Part shown: positions 1-5,392 of the stretch, in pieces | Position numbering within the stretch: the stretch's first letter is position 1 | How the letters are laid out: every line of letters starts with the position of its first letter | Origin: Casp-actino8 sp040381935 | GTDB taxonomy: Bacteria; Actinomycetota; Acidimicrobiia; Acidimicrobiales; Ilumatobacteraceae | Reading direction: 5' to 3' | Assembly: GCA_040381935.1 (NCBI GenBank) | Contig: JBEIGJ010000120.1 | Span: 1 to 6,233, forward strand | Length of the DNA: 6,233 nucleotides | Made by a program: the position numbers and the translations under genes | The notes under the pieces: generated by a model | Told to the model about the DNA's origin: nothing | What the model saw: only the letters and a program-made list of their open reading frames with translations | Databases searched by the model: none

Positions 1-321
1 ACTAAATGACTGGCCGCAACCACACGACCGCGTGGCGTTCGGATTGATGATGTTGAAGCCCGCCTGATTCAAACCGTCTTTGTAGTCGAGCGTGGCACCC
101 TGCAACAACTGAGCCGATGCCTGATCAACCACAACTTTCACGGCTTCGCCGTACGAGGCCTGCTGATCTTCGTCGCTGATATCGCTATCGAAGAACATCT
201 CATACGAGAATCCACTGCAACCACCGGGACGCACTGCAACGCGCAATGCCATATCGGTTGCACCTTCTGCTTCGAGAAGTTCCTTGACCTTGGTAGCGGC
301 GGTATCGGTGAGAGTAATCAC
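1..321 (-). CDS. erpA: ErpA/IscA (HesB)-type iron-sulfur cluster carrier, 3' end cut by window edge
   Basis: A-type carriers hold an iron-sulfur cluster in the cytoplasm and pass it to apo-enzymes. The reading frame is open to the window edge and gives 107 residues, nearly the full family length of about 110-120. The three conserved cysteines are visible: C35 in RPGGCSGFSY, and C100 and C102 in the C-terminal SCGCGQSF motif. Only a few residues and the stop should be missing. The start is GTG at 321-319, chosen because the sequence CAGGAG lies 6 nt upstream (328-333 on the complement) and because the protein then begins with the usual ITLTDTAATKV segment. It is transcribed divergently from mrp, another iron-sulfur assembly gene, which fits a shared role. 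ErpA rather than SufA or IscA is a family-level guess; the domain assignment itself is secure. Confidence 0.93.
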   Translation of the reverse strand, partial: MITLTDTAATKVKELLEAEGATDMALRVAVRPGGCSGFSYEMFFDSDISDEDQQASYGEAVKVVVDQASAQLLQGATLDYKDGLNQAGFNIINPNATRSCGCGQSFS

Positions 322-366
322 GGTGTTCTCCTGAGTTTCTCTGTGAAGTTCCTCACGAAACTTCGA

Positions 367-386
367 TCCAGGAGGTTTCTCCTGGA
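367..386. promoter_or_regulatory. Perfect 8-bp inverted repeat in the erpA-mrp divergent spacer
   Basis: TCCAGGAG and CTCCTGGA are exact reverse complements separated by the 4-nt loop GTTT. The element sits 45 bp upstream of the erpA start and 72 bp upstream of the mrp start. No T-run follows on either strand, so it does not look like an intrinsic terminator. It could be an operator controlling one or both iron-sulfur genes, or a stem-loop in a 5' leader. It contains AGGAGG (370-375) with no usable start codon just downstream, so it is not a ribosome binding site for a hidden gene. The symmetry is seen directly; the function is inference. Confidence 0.5.
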
Positions 387-458
387 CGACCTAACGACTC
401 TTAGGCTACTGCCCCTTCACCAAGACTTGCTGTGCGGAGGGACCGATAGCCTGAGTCC

Positions 459-1742
459 ATGTCGGTGGTCAAAGGTTCGGGCACGGAGGGAGCGAGCACC
501 CCGGGTTCAGGCACGAAAGAGCCGAGCACGAAGACGAGCGGGAATTCCGTGCCGCCTTCGGTCGACGAGGTCACCAACCTGCTCCGGGCGGTCATCGACC
601 CCGAACTCGGTAGTGACATCGTGGACTTGGGTATGGCCCAGTGCGAGAGCGTCACCGAACTCGGCGAAGTCACCGTGGCCGTGAAACTCACCATTGGCGG
701 CTGCCCATTACGGGCCCAGATCAAAAAGGACATCGAGTCCCGGGTGGCGACCCATCCCGGCGTGTCGAAGGTGAAAATCTCCTGGGGTGAGATGACCAGT
801 GACGAGCGCACGGCCACGATGTCCAAAGCTCGATGGAACGCCAAAGAACGAGCGACCGATACCGCGATTCAGGCCACCACTCGGATTCTGGCGATTGCTT
901 CGGGCAAGGGAGGCGTCGGCAAGAGTTCGGTCACGGTCAACCTGGCGACCTCGATTGCCTCGATGGGCTACACCGTCGGGGTGCTCGATGCCGATATCTG
1001 GGGTTTTTCGGTACCCCGCATGTTGGGCCTTGATCAGCGTCTGGAAGCCGAACCCGATCCCATCTCTGGTCGACCCAAGATCCAACCCAATACCCGGGTG
1101 GTCGAATCGAGTTCTGGAAAGCCCGGACTGTTGAAAGTGGTCTCGACGGGATTCTTGGTCGAAGACGAAGGTACGGCATTGATGTGGCGTGGTCTGATGT
1201 TGACCAAGGCCGTCGAGCAATTCTTGAACGACGTAGCTTGGGGCGAGTTGGATTACCTGCTCATTGATATGCCTCCCGGAACCGGCGATGTACAGATGGG
1301 TCTGGCTCGCATGTTGCCCCGCACCGACATGATCATCGTCACCACCCCGGCGGTCAGCGCCCAAAAGGTGGCCATCCGCGCCGCCGATATGGCTCGACGC
1401 TCGTTCTTGCGCGTGGCCGGCGTGATCGAAAACATGAGCTCGTTCACCTGTGATCACGGTCAGCGTTATGACCTGTTCGGAACCGGCGGTGGACAAACCC
1501 TGGCCGATGAAATCGGAGCACCACTTCTGGGTTGTGTACCGATCGAACCATCGGTGTCGGCGGGAAGCGACTCGGGTCAACCGGTGTCGCTGAACGGCAA
1601 AGGAATCGCCGCTGATGCGTTCCGCAGTATCTCTCACATCATCGTGACCGAGACCGTTCCTCCGGTGCAGATGGCTGATTGCTCGGCTCGGGTCCACGCC
1701 GAGACCGTGACTGGCGTGTCCTTGCGGCCCCGCTCGGCATAA
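459..1742 (+). CDS. mrp: Mrp/ApbC (NBP35)-family iron-sulfur carrier P-loop ATPase
   Basis: Mrp proteins are cytoplasmic dimeric ATPases that bind and transfer iron-sulfur clusters. Of 427 residues, about 34-110 form a MIP18/DUF59 domain (DPELGSDIVDLG, then GGCPLRAQI with its conserved C82). Residues about 140-395 are the ParA-like ATPase, with deviant Walker A SGKGGVGKS (148-156, K150 and K155), DADIWG (177-182) and Walker B LLIDMPPGTGD (267-277). The usual Mrp CxxC pair is not intact: the equivalent stretch reads ENMSSFTCDHG, with C331 but glycine at 334. Residues 1-30 are a low-complexity Gly/Ser/Thr extension. The ATG at 459 follows an in-frame stop at 447 and has only a distant GGAGGGA (436-442), so the start is uncertain. 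GTG 549 would remove the extension and give 397 residues, closer to usual length. It is divergent from erpA. Confidence 0.93.
   Translation: MSVVKGSGTEGASTPGSGTKEPSTKTSGNSVPPSVDEVTNLLRAVIDPELGSDIVDLGMAQCESVTELGEVTVAVKLTIGGCPLRAQIKKDIESRVATHPGVSKVKISWGEMTSDERTATMSKARWNAKERATDTAIQATTRILAIASGKGGVGKSSVTVNLATSIASMGYTVGVLDADIWGFSVPRMLGLDQRLEAEPDPISGRPKIQPNTRVVESSSGKPGLLKVVSTGFLVEDEGTALMWRGLMLTKAVEQFLNDVAWGELDYLLIDMPPGTGDVQMGLARMLPRTDMIIVTTPAVSAQKVAIRAADMARRSFLRVAGVIENMSSFTCDHGQRYDLFGTGGGQTLADEIGAPLLGCVPIEPSVSAGSDSGQPVSLNGKGIAADAFRSISHIIVTETVPPVQMADCSARVHAETVTGVSLRPRSA
474..533 (+). repeat. 30-bp tandem duplication encoding two decapeptides at the Mrp N-terminus
   Basis: Codons 6-15 (GSGTEGASTP) and 16-25 (GSGTKEPSTK) are imperfect tandem copies; 21 of the 30 bases match by my count. 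The repeat keeps frame and ends just before the MIP18 domain. It is either a disordered N-terminal tail or, if translation starts at GTG 549, untranslated leader. The in-frame, residue-level similarity slightly favours translation. Confidence 0.6.
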
Positions 1743-1790
1743 AGACCATCCTGTTCGTCGCAGAGAACTCCCCCGCGCCCTCTCTCCCGG

Positions 1791-1819
1791 TTGTATCCTG
1801 ATACCCCCTGGGGTATATT
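1791..1819 (+). promoter_or_regulatory. cstR-cstB promoter, apparently giving a leaderless transcript
   Basis: A -35-like TTGTAT (1791-1796) and a -10-like TATATT (1814-1819) are separated by exactly 17 bp. Transcription would start 6-8 nt after the -10, at about 1825-1827, which is the A of the cstR ATG at 1827. No Shine-Dalgarno sequence precedes that ATG, so the messenger is probably leaderless, a common arrangement in Actinobacteria. The -35 matches the consensus in only its first three bases; the -10 is better. The operator at 1801-1816 fills the spacer and overlaps the -10. Confidence 0.6.
1801..1816. promoter_or_regulatory. CsoR/CstR-family palindromic operator
   Basis: ATACCCC-CT-GGGGTAT has perfect 7-bp arms around a 2-bp centre. 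It has the form of the TACCCC...GGGGTA operators bound by CsoR-family repressors, including CstR. It lies between the -35 and -10 elements and covers the first three bases of the -10, so a bound repressor would block RNA polymerase. The gene 11 bp downstream encodes a repressor of this family, which points to autoregulation of the two-gene unit. The palindrome is seen directly; the binding is inferred from the family. Confidence 0.85.
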
Positions 1820-1826
1820 GACGTCC

Positions 1827-2096
1827 ATGAAACTCCCTGAAGATGTTGCTACGGATTTGGCTAAGCGCTTGCGTCGTATCGAAGGGCAAGTACGGGGTAT
1901 CCAACAGATGCTCGCCGAGAACCGCGAATGCCGCGATGTCGTGGCCCAGGTATCGGCTGCCAGTAAGGCCCTTGATCAAGTGGGCTTCAAAATGCTGGCC
2001 ACCGGGTTGAGCCATTGCCTCGCCAACCCGAAAGCGGCCGCGGCCGACGGCTTCGATCTGGAAGAAGTCGAAAAACTGTTCATGAAGCTGGCCTGA
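1827..2096 (+). CDS. cstR: CsoR-family repressor, CstR-like persulfide sensor
   Basis: This 89-residue all-helical regulator is of normal CsoR/FrmR/CstR size, with the family signature RLRRIEGQVRGIQQML (14-29). CsoR copper sensors use Cys-His-Cys spaced 25 and 4 residues apart. Here the two cysteines are present at that spacing (C35 and C64) but the histidine position is G60. A cysteine pair without the copper-binding histidine is the pattern of CstR, which senses hydrogen sulfide-derived persulfides by disulfide or polysulfide bonding between subunits and then leaves its operator. H63 is adjacent to C64 and is not the ligand position. The next gene, 21 bp downstream, is a CstB-like enzyme, the classical CstR target. 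I start at ATG 1827 because an upstream in-frame TTG (1791) would run through the operator. The sensor type is inferred from residues and context and has not been tested. Confidence 0.88.
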   Translation: MKLPEDVATDLAKRLRRIEGQVRGIQQMLAENRECRDVVAQVSAASKALDQVGFKMLATGLSHCLANPKAAAADGFDLEEVEKLFMKLA

Positions 2097-2117
2097 GTTC
2101 CCGAGAGGAAAAACACG

Positions 2118-3536
2118 ATGTCGGAAACAACCGGATCGACGGAGAATCTCTATCTGAACCAGCACTACCTGGGATGCCTGTCGCACGCCTCGTATCTGGT
2201 GGGTGACACTGTGTCGGGTGTTGCGGCGGTGGTCGATCCGCAACGCGATATCTCGATCTACTTGGAAGATGCCAAGTCTCACGGACTGACCATCAAACAC
2301 GTTATTGAAACGCACTTCCACGCCGACTTCTTGTCTGGACATCTCGAATTGGCCGAAGCGTGTGGCGCAGAGATCATCTTCGGTCAAGCTGCCCAAGGTC
2401 GCACCGACTTCGCTATCCGCACCATGTCCGATGGCGAGACCCTGCGACTTGGCGATGATGCCAACTCGGTGGAACTGGAATTTCGCGAGACACCGGGCCA
2501 CACCCCGGAATCGATGTCGGTTGTGGTGCGCGAACACGCCGGAGCAATCCCTCACGCCGTGTTCACCGGTGACACGTTGTTCATCGGCGATGTGGGTCGA
2601 CCCGACTTGTTGGCCGCTGTTGGCCATACTGCCGAGGACCTGGGTCGCATGTTGTATCACTCGCTGCGCGACAAGTTGATGACATTGCCCGACAGCACCT
2701 TGGTGTATCCGGCTCACGGTGCGGGCAGTGCCTGTGGCAAGAATCTGTCGACGAATACGGTCAGCACCATTGGTGAGCAGCGCACGACGAATTACGCCCT
2801 TGCTCCGATGAGTGAGGATCAGTTCGTCGAAGCGGTCACCGAAGGCCAGGCGGCGGCACCGTTGTATTTCCTTTTTGCGGCTACGACCAATCGCAAGGCC
2901 CGTGAAACGTTTCAAGAGGATCGTCCACTCGATGCCATGTCCCTCGACATGGTCCGCACGGCAGTCGCCGACGGTGCCACCATTGTGGACACCCGAGACG
3001 ATGCTAATTTTGCTCTTGGTCATTTGCGGGGCTCCATCAATGTTGGGCTTGGTGGTCGGTTCGCCGAGTACAGCGGTGAAGTGGTCTCCCCCGGTACTGC
3101 CATGGTCGTAGTCGCCGAACCCGGTAAGGAACGAGAGGCAACGATTCGATTGGCCCGTATTGGTTTTGACACGGTCATTGGGTACCTCGAAGATCCGGTG
3201 AAAGTGTTCATGGAGAATCCCGACATGGTCGAGGCTGCGTCACGCCTGACCGCTGGTGAGTTCGATTCCCGTCGCAATGAGATCTCCGATCTGCAGTTGG
3301 TGGATGTTCGCAATCCTGGTGAGTTCGCCTTGGGCACGATCGATGGTGCCCGGCATATGGAGCTAGCGGCCTTGACTCGTCGTTTAGGAGAACTCGATCC
3401 GAATAAGCCAACCGTGGTGTTTTGTGCTGGTGGGTATCGGTCCTCAATTGCCGCTAGTACCTTGCGAGCTCATGGCTTCAAAGATGTGAGTGACATCTTG
3501 GGTGGTTACAACGCCTGGTCAACGCTGATCAGATAG
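2118..3536 (+). CDS. cstB: CstB-like persulfide dioxygenase-rhodanese fusion
   Basis: This 472-residue cytoplasmic enzyme (no signal peptide) should oxidise glutathione-type or other low-molecular-weight persulfides to sulfite, which rhodanese chemistry can combine with sulfane sulfur to give thiosulfate. Residues about 10-230 are an ETHE1-type metallo-beta-lactamase fold: THFHADFLSGH (65-75), GHTPES (127-132), FTGDTLFIGDVGRPDL (149-164) and YPAHG (197-201). Mononuclear iron ligands by family analogy are H66, H128 and D152. Residues about 275-360 are a rhodanese-like domain (VDTRDD, GHLRGSINV) whose active-site loop reads VVVAEPGKERE and has no cysteine, so it should be inactive. Residues about 385-472 are a second rhodanese with an intact CAGGYRS loop (C436). 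The order dioxygenase, dead rhodanese, live rhodanese matches staphylococcal CstB. AGAGGA-like purines (2104-2110) serve the ATG. It is the last gene of its unit; no sulfide:quinone reductase gene accompanies it here. Confidence 0.93.
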   Translation: MSETTGSTENLYLNQHYLGCLSHASYLVGDTVSGVAAVVDPQRDISIYLEDAKSHGLTIKHVIETHFHADFLSGHLELAEACGAEIIFGQAAQGRTDFAIRTMSDGETLRLGDDANSVELEFRETPGHTPESMSVVVREHAGAIPHAVFTGDTLFIGDVGRPDLLAAVGHTAEDLGRMLYHSLRDKLMTLPDSTLVYPAHGAGSACGKNLSTNTVSTIGEQRTTNYALAPMSEDQFVEAVTEGQAAAPLYFLFAATTNRKARETFQEDRPLDAMSLDMVRTAVADGATIVDTRDDANFALGHLRGSINVGLGGRFAEYSGEVVSPGTAMVVVAEPGKEREATIRLARIGFDTVIGYLEDPVKVFMENPDMVEAASRLTAGEFDSRRNEISDLQLVDVRNPGEFALGTIDGARHMELAALTRRLGELDPNKPTVVFCAGGYRSSIAASTLRAHGFKDVSDILGGYNAWSTLIR

Positions 3537-3553
3537 CGACCCGAAAAGCCCCG

Positions 3554-3677
3554 ACCAACGACGACGACCTCAATCATCGACGTCACTAATCAACGACGAC
3601 GTCCCTAATCAACGACGACCTCAATCAACGACGACGTCCCTAATCAACGACGACCCCGATCAACGACAACCCTGATC
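3554..3677. repeat. 16/19-bp imperfect tandem repeats between convergent genes
   Basis: Units built on ATCAACGACGAC start at 3589 (19 bp), 3608 (16), 3624 (19), 3643 (16) and 3659 (16). Degenerate units lie before (3554-3588) and after (from 3675). A 19+16 pair makes a 35-bp higher-order unit present twice, 3589-3623 and 3624-3658, differing at only 2 of 35 positions, so the last duplication is recent. Similar sequence (ATCATCGTGACT, starting at 3693) continues into the final codons of the HNH gene. The plus strand is rich in C and A and poor in G and lacks strong hairpins. It could therefore act as a Rho-dependent termination region for the cstB transcript, or be neutral slippage-generated DNA. 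No spacers of CRISPR type are present. Confidence 0.85.
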
Positions 3678-3687
3678 TGTCACGACG

Positions 3688-4935
3688 TCATGGATCATCG
3701 TGACTCGGTGGCGAAGCGGTGAGTAACCGAGTCTCGGGATCGAGAACCAATCGCCATCCGCCTTCGTGAGCGGCGTGATGATGGCGAGAGCACAGCGGGA
3801 CCATGTTGTCGAGATCGGTCCGACCACCGTTTTCCCAATAGTCGATGTGGTGAATCTGGCAGTGGTGGAAGGCCACCGCACATCCGGGCATGGCGCAAGT
3901 GCTGTGCGCTGCCTCCAAAGCTCGGCGCTGACCAGCCGATGCCAATCGCTGACTGCGCCCGATATCGAGAGGCACGGTGGCACCATTCAGTACCAGGGGA
4001 ATGATCCCGGCGTCACAGGCCATCCGTCGGATGGTCGCCACCGGCAGATCGGCGCCGAAGGCCGTGCGATGGGTCGACGAGGCTGACAAACCTGTGGTCA
4101 ATGTTGACAGATCAATATGCACCACTACATCGGCACGCACCCGAGCATCATCAGTTGTTGCAGAACCTGAGATCATCGCAACGAGGGCGTGGGCTCGACG
4201 ATGGTCATTGGGTTCGACCCATGGATGATGATCCAACGCTCGACTAGTGGACACAGAACCCCCGGCGCCGCTTGACGGATCACCCGCATGGAACATCGCC
4301 TCAACTGCACTCTGTAAGCGCGATTGCAGGACCGCCCCGGATACTGGATCGAAGGCCCCGCGCAGGTGCAGCATCCCCGTGGCGTCATTCCACATTTTGA
4401 GATGTGTGGACTTGCGCTGGTCTTCGAAAACACTCAGGCCGTCATCGGTCACCAAGTCTTTGGCCGTGGACGTCACTAGTGCGGCGAAATCGGACAACGA
4501 CATATCGCCGGCCGCTTCAATGAGATCGGGCGCGAGACTCAACAGTGATTCTCGTTGCTCCCCGGCAATTCGTAGGCCGCGGCTGATGGCATCGAGGTGA
4601 CCAGAAGTCATAATTCCTTCGACCATCGCCTCGCCGAACAGGGGTACGTCCTCGATGAGATGGGCCCGGCGGACGGTGTCACCCGCTTCACGACGGGTCA
4701 TGCCCGAATGAGCCATCAGTTCGATCTCGGGAATGGCCCGCACCGGGGCATGCGCAGTCGTCATGGTGGCTTCCAAGAGGGCCACGATCTCCAAGACCCG
4801 AGCATCCAGAACCGCTCTCAGGCGTTTGGCTTCGGCCAGTTCGACGCGGAGTTCGTCCACGGAGAGGCCAGTGACATCTCGCAGTACAGAAGCCTCAGCG
4901 GCTGCCGGACTTTCGAGAACTGGGGACTTTTCCAT
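3688..4935 (-). CDS. DUF222 and HNH endonuclease-domain protein (13E12 repeat family)
   Basis: The protein has 415 residues, the usual size for the actinobacterial 13E12 family, whose biological role is not settled. The N-terminal two thirds is the helical DUF222 region (about 25-330), including SGMTRREAGDTVRRA and the GAFDPVSGAVLQSRL segment. The C-terminal HNH module (about 343-396) is complete: C347 and C352, then CQIHHIDYWENGG (H362, H363), TDLDN (N377), PLCSRHHHAAHEGGW (C382, H385-H387, H390). The cysteines are placed as in zinc-binding HNH domains, so nuclease or nickase activity is plausible. ATG 4935 is chosen because GAGGG lies 4 nt upstream. The gene is monocistronic, converges on cstB and lies between two repeat tracts. 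Family members are often multicopy and patchily distributed, so it may be accessory or mobile, but no transposase or target duplication is visible. Confidence 0.92.
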   Translation of the reverse strand: MEKSPVLESPAAAEASVLRDVTGLSVDELRVELAEAKRLRAVLDARVLEIVALLEATMTTAHAPVRAIPEIELMAHSGMTRREAGDTVRRAHLIEDVPLFGEAMVEGIMTSGHLDAISRGLRIAGEQRESLLSLAPDLIEAAGDMSLSDFAALVTSTAKDLVTDDGLSVFEDQRKSTHLKMWNDATGMLHLRGAFDPVSGAVLQSRLQSAVEAMFHAGDPSSGAGGSVSTSRALDHHPWVEPNDHRRAHALVAMISGSATTDDARVRADVVVHIDLSTLTTGLSASSTHRTAFGADLPVATIRRMACDAGIIPLVLNGATVPLDIGRSQRLASAGQRRALEAAHSTCAMPGCAVAFHHCQIHHIDYWENGGRTDLDNMVPLCSRHHHAAHEGGWRLVLDPETRLLTASPPSHDDP

Positions 4936-5008
4936 GTAACCCTCGACCTTTCAACGCACTCTCATAACGACCAGCAGCAAAGTTGGGAAGAGACTTGCTT
5001 GAAAACAG

Positions 5009-5022
5009 GGTTCCGAGGAACC
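5009..5022. promoter_or_regulatory. 14-bp inverted repeat upstream of the HNH gene
   Basis: GGTTCC-GA-GGAACC is a perfect 6-bp-arm palindrome with a 2-bp centre, 73 bp upstream of the HNH start codon. The 2-bp centre is too short for a stable RNA loop, so an operator is likelier than a terminator. It is immediately followed by CCAATAAAACA (5021-5031), identical to part of the downstream direct repeat (5162-5172). A chance palindrome of this length remains possible. Confidence 0.4.
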
Positions 5023-5146
5023 AATAAAACAGATGCGATTCGCTCGCCCGGGAATCTCCCGAACTCGTGAAGCGATCTGAGACTCACAATATTGAGGGGG
5101 TGTGGCAGGGTTTCGAAGCGCCACAAAAAATCATCAGAAAATTTCG

Positions 5147-5247
5147 CGAACAAAATCGCGCCCAATAAAACAACACAGAAAAAAACCGAACAAAATCGCG
5201 CCCAATAACAACACAGCAACAGACCCGAACAAAATCGCGCCCAATAA
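5147..5247. repeat. Three identical 22-bp direct repeats at 40- and 39-bp spacing
   Basis: The unit begins CGAACAAAATCGCGCC and ends CAATAA. Exact copies lie at 5147-5168, 5187-5208 and 5226-5247, with partly conserved AACAACACAG-type tails. Degenerate relatives are CCGAACAAAA (5297-5306) and CCAATAAAACA (5021-5031). The linkers are shorter than the repeats, vary little in length and are CAA-rich rather than spacer-like, so this is not a CRISPR array. Copy 1 alone also forms a small hairpin, CGCGA-acaaaa-TCGCG (5145-5160). The spacing is near four helical turns, as in arrays of protein-binding sites, but no known binding motif is recognised. Confidence 0.85.
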
Positions 5248-5320
5248 AACAACAACACCAACAAGACAACAGCAACAACAGCACCACCGAGCAAACCCGA
5301 ACAAAACACCCGCAAACGCG

Positions 5321-5348
5321 AAAATGCCCGGGCCAAACGCCCCGGGCA
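5321..5348 (-). terminator. Intrinsic terminator of the rhodopsin gene
   Basis: On the minus strand TGCCCGGG and CCCGGGCA (8 bp, nearly all G-C) pair around an 8-nt loop (5333-5340), immediately followed by TTTT (complement of 5321-5324). It begins 45 bp after the rhodopsin stop codon. The U-run is short, so termination may be incomplete, but stem strength and position fit well. It separates rhodopsin transcription from the HNH gene. Confidence 0.82.
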
Positions 5349-5392
5349 CTCTCACATGAATACCAGCGAACTGCGTCGCCGATGAAACGTGA

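Larger units (their letters stand above)
4936..5392. other. 457-bp gene-free stretch between the HNH and rhodopsin genes
   Basis: Both neighbours are on the minus strand, so this is the rhodopsin 3' region plus the HNH promoter region. From right to left it holds a short 3' tail, the rhodopsin terminator (5321-5348), a CAA/AAC-rich low-complexity tract (about 5120-5315) with three long direct repeats, small palindromes such as CAATATTG (5087-5094), and a 14-bp inverted repeat (5009-5022). Open frames here (for example minus 5336-4962 and plus 5102-5359) are low-complexity and I do not accept them as genes. I could not pick a convincing -35/-10 pair for the HNH gene. Confidence 0.7.

Noticed and set aside
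401..844. Minus-strand open frame opposite the start of mrp (147 codons)
   Set aside because: It overlaps the DUF59 coding region antisense and has no domain or plausible ribosome binding site.
708..3023. A 771-codon open frame on the minus strand spanning mrp, cstR and most of cstB
   Set aside because: It lies wholly antisense to three genes with clear family motifs, crosses the intergenic operator, and its translation is rich in Arg/His/Gly with no recognisable domain. It is a by-product of codon bias in the sense genes.
3597..3606. GACGTC palindromes within the tandem repeats as an operator
   Set aside because: They arise from the ACGACGTC repeat sequence, appear only in the 19-bp units, and lie at a convergent junction with no downstream promoter to control.
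3554..3677. Possible CRISPR or integron attC-like structure
   Set aside because: Units are head-to-tail with no unique spacers and lack the paired inverted core sites of attC.
5145..5160. CGCGA-acaaaa-TCGCG hairpin as a second terminator
   Set aside because: The stem is only 5 bp, exists in just one repeat copy, and is followed on the minus strand by AAATTTT rather than an immediate U-run.
5147..5247. Possible CRISPR array from regularly spaced repeats
   Set aside because: Only three copies; the intervals are 17-18 bp, too short for spacers and similar to each other in their CAA-rich content; no cas genes nearby.
4962..5336. Minus-strand hydrophobic open frame with repeated YWARFCS peptides
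   Set aside because: Its start is a TTG inside the rhodopsin terminator hairpin; the repeated peptide simply reflects the 22-bp DNA repeats, and the 40-bp step shifts frame, so the repeats are not conserved for protein.
5102..5359. Plus-strand 85-codon open frame with PNKIAP repeats and a purine run before its GTG
   Set aside because: Low-complexity Lys/Asn/Gln/Thr composition from the CAA-rich tract; copy 1 of the repeat is in a different frame from copies 2 and 3, and the frame runs through the terminator hairpin.
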